Counted from the stretch's first letter, positions 8,550 to 16,912 are shown. The stretch is DNA of 64,000 bases from Lysobacter sp. BMK333-48F3 (GCF_019733395.1 NZ_JAIHOO010000001.1:2976501-3040500), one strand, 5' to 3'. Translations and numbers: made by a program. Notes: generated from the letters alone by a model not told the origin.

Positions 8550-8586
8550 GCAATTAACTTATTCGCTAATTAAGCACCGCTATAAT
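8550..8586 (+). promoter_or_regulatory. Operator-promoter of the arsR-type gene
   Basis: An AT-rich island in otherwise GC-rich DNA. The dyad ATTAACTTATTCGCTAAT (8553-8570) is followed by a perfect -10 TATAAT at 8581-8586, placing the operator across the -35 region 45 bp before the regulator ATG at 8631. A near-copy of the operator lies at 11311-11328 before the acyl-CoA desaturase operon. The arrangement is what an autorepressing winged-helix regulator would need. The binding itself is inferred. Confidence 0.7.
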
Positions 8587-8630
8587 CGACCGGCACGCGA
8601 ACGGCGTGCGACCGGCGACGGCGGTGCCCC

Positions 8631-8945
8631 ATGACGCAGGACAAGATCTTCGAAGCCCTGGCCTCGTCGCCGCGCCGGCAGATCCTGGCCTTCCTGTCCG
8701 AGCGCGAGCTGACCGCCGGCGACATCGCCGCGCGCTTCGAGATGAGCGCCCCGGCGGTCTCGCGCCATCTGTCGGTGCTGGTCAACGCCGGCCTGATCGA
8801 CAGCGAGCGCCGCGGCCAGTTCGTGGTCTACCGGCTAGTGCCGGACCACCTGGTCAACACCCTGACCCAGTTCGCGTTCGAAATCTGCCCGATCGGCGGC
8901 CCGCTCAAGCGCGAGAGCCGGCGGGCGAAGAAGGCGGCCGGCTAG
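8631..8945 (+). CDS. ArsR-family winged-helix repressor
   Basis: A 104-residue ArsR/SmtB-type regulator: MTQDKIFEALASSPRRQIL leads into a winged helix with a recognition helix around MSAPAVSRHLSVLVNAGLI (about 42-60) and a wing at RRGQFVVYRL. There is no cysteine pair in the recognition helix, so it is unlikely to be a metal sensor of the classic ArsR type; it resembles the metal-independent SdpR/YczG-like branch. The AT-rich dyad directly upstream, repeated before the desaturase at 10215-11252, suggests that it represses itself and that operon. It is convergent with the SRPBCC gene. Confidence 0.88.
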   Translation: MTQDKIFEALASSPRRQILAFLSERELTAGDIAARFEMSAPAVSRHLSVLVNAGLIDSERRGQFVVYRLVPDHLVNTLTQFAFEICPIGGPLKRESRRAKKAAG

Positions 8946-9023
8946 GGCGCGGCCGCCCGACGCAACCCAGATCGCGCGGCGACTTGCGTAGTGTGAGTGC
9001 TCTGGCTCTTGGGGCATGAGCGA

Positions 9024-9102
9024 CAGCAACAGCAACAGCAACAGCAAATCCCCCCTGGCCCCCCTTTTTCAAAGGGGGGAACCGCGGCTTCAAAGGGGGA
9101 AC
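9024..9102. repeat. Hexamer-headed C-run/G-run hairpin element
   Basis: A CAGCAA-type hexamer is iterated four times (9024-9047) and runs straight into a C-rich/G-rich hairpin: CCCCCTTTTTCAAAGGGGGG with its flanks (about 9050-9079), then a second partial CTTCAAAGGGGGA. The same composite (hexamer head, AAATCCCCCCTGG, hairpin) recurs at 14600-14670, and its hairpin recurs at 14789-14807, 59561-59580 and 59912-59931. It sits between two convergent genes (arsR and SRPBCC) and may also act as a bidirectional terminator. Confidence 0.7.
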
Positions 9103-9171
9103 CGCGGCGCTGGTCGAGGAGACAGGCCGTGCGAACCATGGTTCCCTTTGAAACAGGGCGCGAGCGATCGT

Positions 9172-10218
9172 TTACTCCTGCGCTGCAAGTCCCGTCGGCG
9201 CTGCAGCGGCGGCTTCGGCGCGATGGCGGTAGAAGTCGAGGATGACCTGGCTGAAGTCGCCGATCAGCCAGTCGGCGACCGGCACCGCGTACCAGTTGAA
9301 GCCGGTGCTGACCCGGTATTCCATCCGGATCGCCAGTTCGGTCGCCGACCCGCGCGGGGTCAGGGTGTAGGTGGTGTCGCCCAGGTCGAAGTAGTGGCCG
9401 CCGATGCGGACGTGGTCGTCGAGCGCGCGCGGCGGGACCGAATCGGCGTCGAACAGGTACTGCCAGCGCACCCGCCGCTGCGGTTGCCAGTCGGACGACA
9501 TCTGCCGGAAGGCGATGCCGCGGCCCATGCGCACCTCGCGCACCAGCCCGGTCGGGGTTTCGTGGGTCAGGCCGAACAGCGGCACCGGCACGCCGATGCG
9601 GTACATCCAGGCGCGGTCGACTTCGCCGGCGCGGATCCGGTCGGCGTCGAGCAGGTGGGTCCAGACCTCGGCCGGCGCGGCCTGCACCAGCACCGTGCGT
9701 TCGACCGCGCGATAGCGCACCGGCGTGTCCTGGCCGACGCCGGCCAGGCCGAGCAGCAGCGGCAACACGGCGATGCCGTACACGGTCGGGGTCTTCGACC
9801 AGCCGGCGTGGCGGCAGATCAGGCCCATCACCACACCGCCGAGCGAGCCCAGCAGCAGGAAGATCGGCAAGGCCAGCAGCACGCAGATGATGCCTTCCCA
9901 TAGCGCGGCCATGCTGCCGATCAGCACCAGCACCACCGTCGCCATCGGCGCGAACACGTGGTAGCGGACGCTGCGCGCGCGCAGTCGCTCGGCGACGAAC
10001 ACGGTGACGGCGCCGACCGCCGCCGGCGCGAGCAGGAAGAAGATCGGCAGCATCGGCGCGAAGCGTTCGCCGGGCTCGCCGTCGAAGATCCAGCGCAGCG
10101 CCAGGCCGACGGCGGCGCCGATCAGCACCGGCACGGTTTCGGCAAGCAGCGAGGGCCGTCGCGCGGCAGGCGGGGTTGGCGTCGGCGGCAGCGGAGGCAA
10201 GGGCGGGAAGTCGGTCAT
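9172..10218 (-). CDS. SRPBCC-domain membrane protein
   Basis: A 348-residue protein with a Pro-rich N-terminus, four or five hydrophobic segments between about residues 22 and 165 (for example VLIGAAVGLALRW, FLLAPAAVGAVTVFV, VVLVLIGSMAALW, LLALPIFLLLGSLGGVVMG), and a soluble C-terminal START/SRPBCC-like fold from about 170 (VERTVLVQAAPAEVWTHLLD) to the end. SRPBCC folds bind hydrophobic ligands, so a lipid-linked role is plausible. The start at 10218 overlaps the desaturase stop by 4 nt (ATGA), indicating translational coupling. It thus belongs to the operator-controlled desaturase operon. The longer upstream frame is rejected because it overlaps the desaturase fully. Confidence 0.82.
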   Translation of the reverse strand: MTDFPPLPPLPPTPTPPAARRPSLLAETVPVLIGAAVGLALRWIFDGEPGERFAPMLPIFFLLAPAAVGAVTVFVAERLRARSVRYHVFAPMATVVLVLIGSMAALWEGIICVLLALPIFLLLGSLGGVVMGLICRHAGWSKTPTVYGIAVLPLLLGLAGVGQDTPVRYRAVERTVLVQAAPAEVWTHLLDADRIRAGEVDRAWMYRIGVPVPLFGLTHETPTGLVREVRMGRGIAFRQMSSDWQPQRRVRWQYLFDADSVPPRALDDHVRIGGHYFDLGDTTYTLTPRGSATELAIRMEYRVSTGFNWYAVPVADWLIGDFSQVILDFYRHRAEAAAAAPTGLAAQE

Positions 10219-11252
10219 CGTGGCAAGGCCGGGGCGAGCGGGCAGCGGCAGGAGCGCGTCGCGGCGACGGCGCGCGGCGGCAGGGGCGAGAGGTCGGTCA
10301 TCGCAGGCGACGAAACCGCAGGCGGATCGTCGAGGCGTTGCAGTTCCGGCCGCGGCGGCAGATCGGCCGGCAGGCGCAGGCCGCGCACCAGGCCGATGCG
10401 TTCGCAACCGCGCAGCAGCCACCAGCCCGGATCCCATTCGCCCGGATACAGCCCAAGCCGCGCCGAGCCGGGGAAGGCGTGGTGGTTGTTGTGCCAGCAC
10501 TCGCCCATGGTCAGCAGCGACACGAAGCGCACGTTGCGGCCCTGCACCGCGGCGCCGCGCACCTCGTGGCGCATGCCGCCGTGGTTATGGGCGAAGTAGC
10601 CGATCAGCCAATGGCCGAACACCCCGGCGACCACGCGCGCGCACACGCCCCAGAACACCCAGCCCCAACCGCCGACGGCGAGGAAGGCCAGCGCCCAGGG
10701 CAGGTGCTGCAGCATCCAGGTGCGTTGCAGGAACCGGTAAAAACGGTCGCCGGCGATGCGCGGCTCCAGTTCGATCCGCGGCGGGCGGTCCAGGCGCAGT
10801 TCGCAGTGCAACTGCCACCAGGCGTCCAGCAGCGGCGGGCGGCGATGGGCTAGGTAGTCGTGGCAGTCGGGCAGGCGCTGGGCGTAGTCGCGCAGGTCGT
10901 GGGTGCGGACCAGGCCGATCGGCCCGGCCAGGCCGACCTGCACGCCGCAGTACACCAACAGGTATTCGAACCACTTCGGGCAGGCGAAGCTGTCGTGGAT
11001 CAGCTTGCGGTGCATGCCCAGCGAATGGCCGAGCAGCAGCACCGTCGCGGTGGCGACGACGAACAGGCCGAACGCGTCCCAGCTGAAAGTAAGCGCGCCG
11101 CCGAGCGTCGCGCCCAGCGCCATGGCCGAGAACCACAGCGAGCGTATCGGTTCCCAGACCACGCGCCCTTCGCTGACGCTGGCGATGCTGGCGCGGGCAT
11201 CGGCCTGCGGACGGACCCGGTGCGCGTCGAGACTGACCGGCAATGCGTGCAT
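10215..11252 (-). CDS. Acyl-CoA desaturase (stearoyl-CoA type)
   Basis: A 345-residue membrane desaturase distinct from the one at 7471. Its histidine motifs are HSLGMH (76-81) with HRKLIH (81-86), HDLRDY near 118, HNHGG (222-226) and HNNHH (254-258), the pattern of the delta-9 acyl-CoA desaturase group; hydrophobic pairs at about 38-75 and 182-220 anchor it in the membrane. The ATG at 11252 is selected for the GGGAGAGG site before it. The C-terminal 35 residues are Pro/Arg-rich and not part of the catalytic domain. Its promoter region carries the same AT-rich dyad as the arsR gene, and its stop overlaps the SRPBCC start. Confidence 0.9.
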   Translation of the reverse strand: MHALPVSLDAHRVRPQADARASIASVSEGRVVWEPIRSLWFSAMALGATLGGALTFSWDAFGLFVVATATVLLLGHSLGMHRKLIHDSFACPKWFEYLLVYCGVQVGLAGPIGLVRTHDLRDYAQRLPDCHDYLAHRRPPLLDAWWQLHCELRLDRPPRIELEPRIAGDRFYRFLQRTWMLQHLPWALAFLAVGGWGWVFWGVCARVVAGVFGHWLIGYFAHNHGGMRHEVRGAAVQGRNVRFVSLLTMGECWHNNHHAFPGSARLGLYPGEWDPGWWLLRGCERIGLVRGLRLPADLPPRPELQRLDDPPAVSSPAMTDLSPLPPRAVAATRSCRCPLAPALPR

Positions 11253-11307
11253 GACCTCTCCCTGTCCTGGACGGCGGCGCGGGCGGCGCCCGGCGATCAA
11301 TGGATCA

Positions 11308-11330
11308 GCAATTAACTAATTTGCTAAATA
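11308..11330. promoter_or_regulatory. Second copy of the ArsR-type operator
   Basis: ATTAACTAATTTGCTAAA at 11311-11328, preceded by GCA, matches the dyad at 8553-8570 at 15 of 18 positions, and the three flanking bases are identical. It lies about 60 bp before the desaturase ATG at 11252, read on the minus strand, and about 70 bp before the AraC gene on the plus strand. It is one of the few AT-rich islands in the window. Joint control by the ArsR-type protein is inferred from this match. Confidence 0.68.
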
Positions 11331-11398
11331 TTTCGACGCCGGCGGACCCTGCCGTCAAGCACGTGCCGACGAACGGTCGCGGCGGCTAAGCTCGGCCG

Positions 11399-12274
11399 AT
11401 GTCCGCTATCCGTTTCGCCCATGGCGTTTTCCTGGGCCGCTGCGACCTGCGCCGCGAGGCCGAGGGTTTCAGCTTCGCCGAGCTGTCGCCGACCGTGCCC
11501 GAGGCGCTGGTCCAGACCCATCGCCACGACGACGCGCATTACGTGCTGCTGCTCGACGGCGTCTACCTCAGCAGCGCGGACGGCGCACCGGCGCTGTGCC
11601 GCGGTCCGGCGCTGATCTACAACCCGCCCGGCACCACCCACCGCGATTGTTTCCGCAGCGAGCATGGGCGCTTTTTCACCCTGACCGTATCGGCGGAACG
11701 CGAGCGCGAACTCGGCACGGCGCTGAACCTGCCGGCGCAGGCGCTGTGGCAGGACGACGCGGCCGCGTTGTTGCCGGCGCTGCGCCTGCTCGCCGCCTGC
11801 CGCGCCTGGGACGAAACCGCGGCCTTGAGCGGCGAGGCGCTGAGCTGGGAGCTGCTGGCCCACACCGGGCGACTGGCGCTGGAGCGCAGCCTGCGCCCGC
11901 CGGGCTGGTTGCGGCGGGTGCGCGAACAACTGCGCGACGAATGCGCGCGGCCGCTGCGCATCGCCGACCTGGCGCGCACCGCCGGCGTGCATGCGGTACA
12001 CCTGGCGCGCGAATTCCGCCGCCACTACCGCTGCGCGCCCGGCGACTACCTGCGCCGGCTGCGCCTGGAGCGCGCGCTGGCCGCGCTGGCCGACCCGCGC
12101 CTGCCGCTGGCCGAGGTCGCCGCGCAGGCCGGTTACGCCGATGCCGCGCATCTGGGCCACGCCTTCCGCCGCGGTTACGGCCTGACCCCCGGCGACTACA
12201 GGCGCCTGCGCGCGGCCTTGCTGCCGCGCGCGCAGGTTGCGCGCAGACAATCGCGCGCCGCCGCGGCGGGTTAA
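11399..12274 (+). CDS. AraC-family transcriptional regulator
   Basis: A 291-residue AraC/XylS protein. Residues 1-120 form a cupin-like ligand-binding domain with [14 protein letters not shown] (41-54) and [12 protein letters not shown]; residues 185-285 hold two helix-turn-helix motifs ([19 protein letters not shown] and [20 protein letters not shown]) ending in the family signature [11 protein letters not shown]. The effector is unknown. It is divergent from the desaturase operon, with 146 bp between, and the shared region carries the AT-rich operator. The serine hydrolase gene follows 31 bp later, so this regulator might control that gene too. The start has no strong ribosome site. Confidence 0.88.
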   Translation: MSAIRFAHGVFLGRCDLRREAEGFSFAELSPTVPEALVQTHRHDDAHYVLLLDGVYLSSADGAPALCRGPALIYNPPGTTHRDCFRSEHGRFFTLTVSAERERELGTALNLPAQALWQDDAAALLPALRLLAACRAWDETAALSGEALSWELLAHTGRLALERSLRPPGWLRRVREQLRDECARPLRIADLARTAGVHAVHLAREFRRHYRCAPGDYLRRLRLERALAALADPRLPLAEVAAQAGYADAAHLGHAFRRGYGLTPGDYRRLRAALLPRAQVARRQSRAAAAG

Positions 12275-12305
12275 TCTGCCGGCCGGACAACAGGGAGCGG
12301 AATCG

Positions 12306-13364
12306 ATGGTCGCGAGGGTGCGTGGATGGATGCTGGCGGTCGGGCTGGCGTGGGCGGCAACGGGGCAGGCCGCAACGGTCGCGCCGGAGTGGCGCGAGTT
12401 GGATGCGGCGCTGCAGCGCGGCGACTACCAGCAGATCACCAGCGTGCTGATCGCCCGCGACGGGCGCCTGGTCTACGAAGGCTATTTCCACGGCAGCGAC
12501 GCGCAGACCCGGCACAACACCCGCTCGGCGACCAAGACCGTGACCGGCATGCTGGCCGGCCTGGCGATTGCCGACGGCCGCATCGCCTCGGTGCAGGCGC
12601 CGGTGCTGCCCTGGCTCGGCGCCGGACGGACGGTCCAGAACCCGGATCCGCGCAAGCAGGCGATCAGCGTCGAGGACCTGCTGACCATGAGCTCGGCGCT
12701 GGAGTGCGACGACTGGAATACCTGGTCGCGCGGCAACGAAGAGCGCATGTACCTGATCGAGGACTGGGTCGGCTTCTACCTCGACCTGCCGATCCAGGGC
12801 TATCCGGCCTGGATGCCGAAGCCGGCCGATTCGCCGCACGGGCGCAGCTTTCGCTACTGCACCGCCGGCGTCACCGCGCTCGGCGCGGCGGTCCAGGCCG
12901 CGGTCGGCCGGCCGCTGCAGGACTACGCGCGCGAGCGGCTGTTCGCGCCGCTGGGCATCGAGGCGCCGGAGTGGCAGTTCTCGCCGCTGGGCCTGGCCCA
13001 GGGCGGCGGCGGCCTGGGCCTGCGCAGCCGCGATCTGCTCGCCCTGGCCCAGCTTTACCTCGACGGCGGCCGCCACCAGGGCCGCGCCTTGATCCCGGCC
13101 GATTGGGTGCGCGCTTCGATCGCGCCGCACGCGCGCATCGACGACGACACCGAATACGGCTATCTGTGGTGGCTGCACCGCCTGGCCTACGCCGGCGGCA
13201 CGATGCGCTCGTATGCGATGAACGGCACCGGCGGCAACAGCGTGCAAGTCCTGCCCGAGCAACGCGCGGTGGTGGTGATCACCACCACCAACTACCAAGT
13301 GCCGAAGGCGCCGAAACTGACCCAGCGGCTGCTCTCGGAACAGGTGCTGCCGCAGTTGAAATGA
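12306..13364 (+). CDS. Secreted serine hydrolase (beta-lactamase class C fold)
   Basis: A 352-residue protein with an N-terminal signal sequence ([16 protein letters not shown], cleavage near residue 22). The catalytic SxxK reads SATK at 74-77. The position of the usual Y-x-N is Y184-C-T186 (FRYCTAGV), so the Asn is replaced by Thr. A C-terminal GTGGN stands where KTG/HxG is usual. Members act on small esters, amides or peptides, seldom on antibiotics; the substrate is not evident. GGGAG 9 nt before the ATG at 12306 decides the start over the in-frame ATG at 12237. It lies 31 bp after the AraC gene. Confidence 0.85.
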   Translation: MVARVRGWMLAVGLAWAATGQAATVAPEWRELDAALQRGDYQQITSVLIARDGRLVYEGYFHGSDAQTRHNTRSATKTVTGMLAGLAIADGRIASVQAPVLPWLGAGRTVQNPDPRKQAISVEDLLTMSSALECDDWNTWSRGNEERMYLIEDWVGFYLDLPIQGYPAWMPKPADSPHGRSFRYCTAGVTALGAAVQAAVGRPLQDYARERLFAPLGIEAPEWQFSPLGLAQGGGGLGLRSRDLLALAQLYLDGGRHQGRALIPADWVRASIAPHARIDDDTEYGYLWWLHRLAYAGGTMRSYAMNGTGGNSVQVLPEQRAVVVITTTNYQVPKAPKLTQRLLSEQVLPQLK

Positions 13365-13374
13365 GCGCCGCGGC

Positions 13375-13869
13375 TCAGCCGTAGTCGATCGCCAGCACTT
13401 CCACCGCCAGGTCGCCGGCCGGACGTTTCCACAGCGCGCTGTCGCCGACCCGCGCGCCGTGCAACGCGCGCGCCAGCGGCGAGACCCAGCTGATCAGGCC
13501 GCGCTCGGGGTCGGCCTCGTCCTCGCCGACGATGCGGTAGACGTGCTCTTCGCCGGCGCCATCGATCAGCTCGATCCGGGCGCCGAACGCGACCCGGTCC
13601 GCTTGTTGGCGCTCCGGGGCGATGGTGATCGCGCTGAGCACGCGCGCCTGCAGCCAGCGCAGTTCGCGCTGGAGGTGGGCGCGCTCGAGCAGGGCGCCGG
13701 TCGCGTCGGCGTCGATCGCGCCGAGCCGCCGGCCGGCCTCGTCCAGGCGCGCGCGCAACAGGTTCATGCCGCGCGGGGTGACGTAGTTCGGGTGCTCGCT
13801 GATCGGCAGCTCGGGCAGGTCGAGGGACGACGGTTCGCCGTCGCCCTCCTTGACGAAGGCTCGGCTCAT
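13375..13869 (-). CDS. GreA/GreB-family transcription elongation factor
   Basis: A 164-residue GreB-like protein beginning MSRAFVKEGDGE, a start shared by GreB-type factors. Residues 35-85 form the N-terminal coiled coil (TPRGMNLLRARLDEAGRRLG and HLQRELRWLQARV), with acidic residues IDADAT at its tip; residues 90-164 form the FKBP-like domain (VAFGARIELIDGAGEEHVYRIV, then ISWVSPLARALHG). Such factors bind the RNA polymerase secondary channel and stimulate cleavage of stalled transcripts. The start at 13869 is chosen on family grounds over an in-frame ATG at 13911. It is convergent with the serine hydrolase gene, with 10 bp between the stops. Confidence 0.88.
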   Translation of the reverse strand: MSRAFVKEGDGEPSSLDLPELPISEHPNYVTPRGMNLLRARLDEAGRRLGAIDADATGALLERAHLQRELRWLQARVLSAITIAPERQQADRVAFGARIELIDGAGEEHVYRIVGEDEADPERGLISWVSPLARALHGARVGDSALWKRPAGDLAVEVLAIDYG

Positions 13870-13975
13870 GCGGGGAGAGTCGTATCGAACATGCGTCGAC
13901 GATAGTGGCAACGATGTTGTGACCGAGTGAGCAGTTTTACTCTCAGTGTGATGCAGTGTCCATCCGCTCCTGCGC

Positions 13976-14545
13976 TCAGCTGACGAAGTCGTACAGGCGA
14001 TAGATCCACGACAGCTGGTAGACCAGGCTGGCGGCGACGAAGGCGCGGTGGAAGGCCTCCGAGCGGGTGCGCATCGCGACCAGGCACAGGACCACGTAAG
14101 CCAGGTTGCGCAACGGGTATTCCAGGCCGAAAGCCTCGAAATAGCGCCGGCCCTTGATCAGGGTGTCGCCGAAGTCGATCACGTAGGAGGCGGCCATGAT
14201 TCCGAAGAACCATCGCCGCCGCGACAGGAAGTAGTCGCGCCAGCCCTCGTAGTCGCCGATGTCGTCGGGGAACAGCAGGGTGCACAGCAGGAACAGCACC
14301 ACGACGTACAGGATCAGGAAGGCGAACGAGACGAAGCTCCACTGGCCGACATGGACCAGGCGGAACTCCCACCACCAGAAATGCGCCAGCAGGGTGAACA
14401 TCGACAGCGCCCAGGCGATGTGCACGCCGTAGACGCGCTCGCGCCCGGGGTGCTGGACGAACCGAGCCAGGCCCTTGAGCAGGGTGGTGATGGCCAGGCC
14501 GAGGACGATGCCGAGCAGGACGCGGATGTGCAGGAACTGCTCCAT
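13976..14545 (-). CDS. Hypothetical integral membrane protein
   Basis: A 189-residue protein with five predicted hydrophobic segments (about 6-24, 43-60, 68-92, 112-130, 145-185 with breaks). It begins MEQFLHIRVLLGIVLGLAIT and contains a Trp-rich stretch HFWWWEFRLVHVGQW. GGAGA lies 6 nt before the ATG at 14545, which fixes the start. No family with a known role is recognised; membrane proteins of this size and Trp/Phe richness are common and mostly uncharacterised in this group. It stands alone, upstream of a 489-bp repeat-filled gap. Confidence 0.75.
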   Translation of the reverse strand: MEQFLHIRVLLGIVLGLAITTLLKGLARFVQHPGRERVYGVHIAWALSMFTLLAHFWWWEFRLVHVGQWSFVSFAFLILYVVVLFLLCTLLFPDDIGDYEGWRDYFLSRRRWFFGIMAASYVIDFGDTLIKGRRYFEAFGLEYPLRNLAYVVLCLVAMRTRSEAFHRAFVAASLVYQLSWIYRLYDFVS

Positions 14546-14599
14546 GACGGTCTCCGGGGCGGGGGCTGGATCAGGATAGGCTTTGCGGCGTGGGGCAAA

Positions 14600-14940
14600 A
14601 AGCAAGAGCGAGAGCAAGAGCAAGAGCAAAAGCAAATCCCCCCTGGCCCCCCTTTTTCAAAGGGGGGAAGGGCGAAGGCTGGGGCGGGAGAGATTCGGCA
14701 GCGGCTGCGGTCCTGCGATGCGATTCGACCAGGGTGGTCGGGCGCGGTGGCGCAGGGGCGCGCGATCCTGGGCTCCCTTTGAAACTGGCCCCCTTTGAAA
14801 AAGGGGGCTGGCGCCCGGCGCGAGTACGAAGCCCGACGTGTGCGGCGGCGCGGGGGGGGGCCTTTGCCTTCGGGCAAAAGCAAAGCCAATCCCCCATGCC
14901 CCCTTCCAAAGGGAGGGAACAGCAACGGCAAGGGGCGACA
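14600..14940. repeat. Cluster of hexamer-headed C-run/G-run elements
   Basis: The 489 bp between the membrane protein and dbpA hold at least three related copies. Copy one has a GAGCAA/AAGCAA hexamer head (14600-14635) running into the hairpin CCCCCTTTTTCAAAGGGGGG (about 14649-14670). Copy two is inverted (CCCCCTTTGAAAAAGGGGG at 14789-14807) and is followed by CTGGCGCCCGGCGC. Copy three (14876-14921) is degenerate, with CAAAAGCAAAGC then CCCCCTTCCAAAGGGAGGG. No gene is supported here, and the long frames that cross the region are translations of the repeats. Confidence 0.7.
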
Positions 14941-15034
14941 GAGGGCCGGGAGGCGACCTGGCGCAGGCGCGTTGAACGGGGCGCCCAACCGGCGCCCCGG
15001 GCGCAAGCACGGCGCGAAGCTGCGATCATGGCGC

Positions 15035-16456
15035 ATGACCGATCTTTCCCCGACCGCCGGCGCCGACGCGACCGGCGCCGCTCCGGCGGCTTTCGACGCC
15101 CTCCCGCTGACCCCGGCCCTGCTGCAGGGCGTGGCCGCGGCCGGCTATGCGGCGATGACCCCGATCCAGGCCCGCGCCCTGCCGGCCGTGCTCGAGGGCC
15201 GCGACCTGATCGCCCAGGCCCCGACCGGCAGCGGCAAGACCGCCGCGTTCGGCCTGGGCCTGCTGCAGCGCCTGGACCCGGCGGCGATCCGCACCCAGGC
15301 CCTGGTGCTGTGCCCGACCCGCGAACTGGCCGACCAGGTCGGCCAGCAGCTGCGCAAGCTCGCCTTCGCCATTCCCAATCTGAAAATCTCGGTGCTGTGC
15401 GGCGGCATGCCGCTGGGCCCGCAACTGGCCTCGCTGGAGCACGCCCCGCACGTCGTGGTCGGCACCCCGGGCCGCCTGCAGGAACTGCTGAGCAAGCGCG
15501 CGCTGCAGCTCGACGGCCTGCGCACCCTGGTGTTCGACGAGGCCGACCGGATGCTCGACATGGGCTTCGAGGAGCCGATCCGGGCGATCGTCGCCAAGAC
15601 CCCGAAGTCGCGCCAGAGCCTGCTGTTCTCGGCGACCTTCCCCGAAGCGATCCGCGAACTGGCCCGCGCCGCCCTGCGCGATCCGGTCGAGGTCACGGTC
15701 GAAGGCGCCAGCCAGGCGCCCGCGATCGAGCAGTACTTCTACGAAATCGAACCGGCCAAGAAAACCCCGCTGCTCGGCGCGCTGCTGTTGGAATACCGGC
15801 CCGAGTCCTGCGTGGTGTTCTGCAACATGCGCCGCGACACCGAGGAAGTGGTCGGTTCGCTGAGCCACTACGGCTTCACCGCCCTGGCCCTGCACGGCGA
15901 CATGGAGCAGCGCGACCGCGACGAGGTGCTGGTGCGCTTCGCCAACCGCAGCTGCAACGTGCTGGTCGCCAGCGACGTCGCCGCGCGCGGGCTCGACGTC
16001 GAGGACGTCGGCGCGGTGATCAACTACGAACTGCCGACCGACCCGGACGTGTACGTGCACCGGATCGGCCGCACCGGCCGCGCCGGCCGCGGCGGGGTCG
16101 CGCTGAGCCTGTGCGCGCCGCGCGAAGTCGCCCGTGCCGAGCAGATCGCGCAACGCCAGGGCCAGCCTCCGGCCTGGCGCCGCGCCCAGCCGCTGGGCGG
16201 CAAGGCGCACAACGCGCCGGCGGCGCCGATGGCGACCCTGCGCATCGACGCCGGCAAGACCGACAAGCTGCGCCCCGGCGACATTCTCGGCGCGCTGACC
16301 GGCGAAGCCGGGCTCAAGGCCGAAGCGATCGGCAAGATCAACGTCTACCCGACCCGGTCCTACGTCGCGGTCGCGCGCGGCCAGGCCGCGGCGGCGCTGG
16401 CGCGCCTGCGCGAGGGCAAGATCAAGGGTCGCAAGTTCCGCGTCGCGCGGATCTGA
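15035..16456 (+). CDS. dbpA: ATP-dependent RNA helicase DbpA
   Basis: A 473-residue DEAD-box helicase. Motifs are the Q motif (MTPIQARALP, 41-50), Walker A APTGSGKT (62-69), PTREL (92-96), DEAD (166-169), SAT (197-199) and the C-terminal HRIGRTGRAGRG. Residues about 395-473 form the DbpA-specific RNA-binding domain (LRIDAGKTDKLRPGDILGAL to the terminal GRKFRVARI), which directs these enzymes to helix 92 of 23S rRNA during 50S assembly. The ATG at 15035 gives the usual family N-terminus; upstream in-frame ATGs lie inside repeats. Confidence 0.95.
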   Translation: MTDLSPTAGADATGAAPAAFDALPLTPALLQGVAAAGYAAMTPIQARALPAVLEGRDLIAQAPTGSGKTAAFGLGLLQRLDPAAIRTQALVLCPTRELADQVGQQLRKLAFAIPNLKISVLCGGMPLGPQLASLEHAPHVVVGTPGRLQELLSKRALQLDGLRTLVFDEADRMLDMGFEEPIRAIVAKTPKSRQSLLFSATFPEAIRELARAALRDPVEVTVEGASQAPAIEQYFYEIEPAKKTPLLGALLLEYRPESCVVFCNMRRDTEEVVGSLSHYGFTALALHGDMEQRDRDEVLVRFANRSCNVLVASDVAARGLDVEDVGAVINYELPTDPDVYVHRIGRTGRAGRGGVALSLCAPREVARAEQIAQRQGQPPAWRRAQPLGGKAHNAPAAPMATLRIDAGKTDKLRPGDILGALTGEAGLKAEAIGKINVYPTRSYVAVARGQAAAALARLREGKIKGRKFRVARI

Positions 16457-16481
16457 GCGCGACGCGTCCAGTGTCCCGATG

Positions 16482-16506
16482 GCGGACGCCGCGTCGCGGC
16501 GTCCGC
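16482..16506. terminator. Hairpin between convergent dbpA and doxX
   Basis: GCGGACGCCGCG (16482-16493) is followed by its exact complement at 16495-16506, a near-perfect palindrome 26 bp after the dbpA stop and 11 bp before the doxX stop. There is no U run on either side, so it may pause transcription or protect 3' ends, and may not be a classic intrinsic terminator. Confidence 0.45.
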
Positions 16507-16516
16507 GCGGCCGGGC

Positions 16517-16912
16517 CTACTTGCCGTTGAGGCTGTAGCGTCCCGGGCCGGCCAGGGCGATCGCCACCGCGGCGGCGACGAACATCGCCTGCAGCTCGAT
16601 CGCCCAGCCGCCTTGTTCGTTGAGCTGGGCGAGTTGACCCAGATGGACCAGGCCGATCGCCACCAGCATGTTGGCCGCGATCAGCGCCGCGCCGAGGCGC
16701 GCATGCCAGCCCAGGATCAGCAACAGCGGCGCCAGCACCTCGCCGACCAGCACGCCGTAGCCGAAAAAACCCGGCAGGCCGTGCGCCTGCAGCATGCCGA
16801 CGATGCCGTCGAGGCCGCCGCGCAGCTTGGCGATACCGTGCAACAGGATCAGCGCGCCCAGGCTCAGGCGCAGCAGCAACAGGGCGAGATCGCGGGACTT
16901 CTCGGCGTTCAT
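16517..16912 (-). CDS. DoxX-family membrane protein
   Basis: A 131-residue protein with four hydrophobic segments (about 9-27, 48-66, 72-90, 105-125). The opening LLLLRLSLGALILLHGIAKL and the later GLPGFFGYGVLVGEVLAPLLLILG are characteristic of the DoxX/SURF4-like family. Family members are linked to thiosulfate or redox metabolism in a few cases, but most are of unknown role, and no context here specifies one. The ATG at 16912 gives the normal family length; extending upstream would read through repeats. Confidence 0.87.
   Translation of the reverse strand: MNAEKSRDLALLLLRLSLGALILLHGIAKLRGGLDGIVGMLQAHGLPGFFGYGVLVGEVLAPLLLILGWHARLGAALIAANMLVAIGLVHLGQLAQLNEQGGWAIELQAMFVAAAVAIALAGPGRYSLNGK

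Noticed and set aside
10219..10500. Longer SRPBCC protein starting at 10500
   Set aside because: It would overlap the desaturase coding sequence by 94 codons; the ATGA overlap at 10215-10218 is the more natural start.
12237..12305. Earlier start for the serine hydrolase, overlapping the AraC gene
   Set aside because: It would bury the signal peptide internally, and GGGAG is correctly spaced for 12306 only.
14795..15034. N-terminal extension of DbpA
   Set aside because: The added residues are translations of the C-run/G-run repeats; the family N-terminus begins at 15035.
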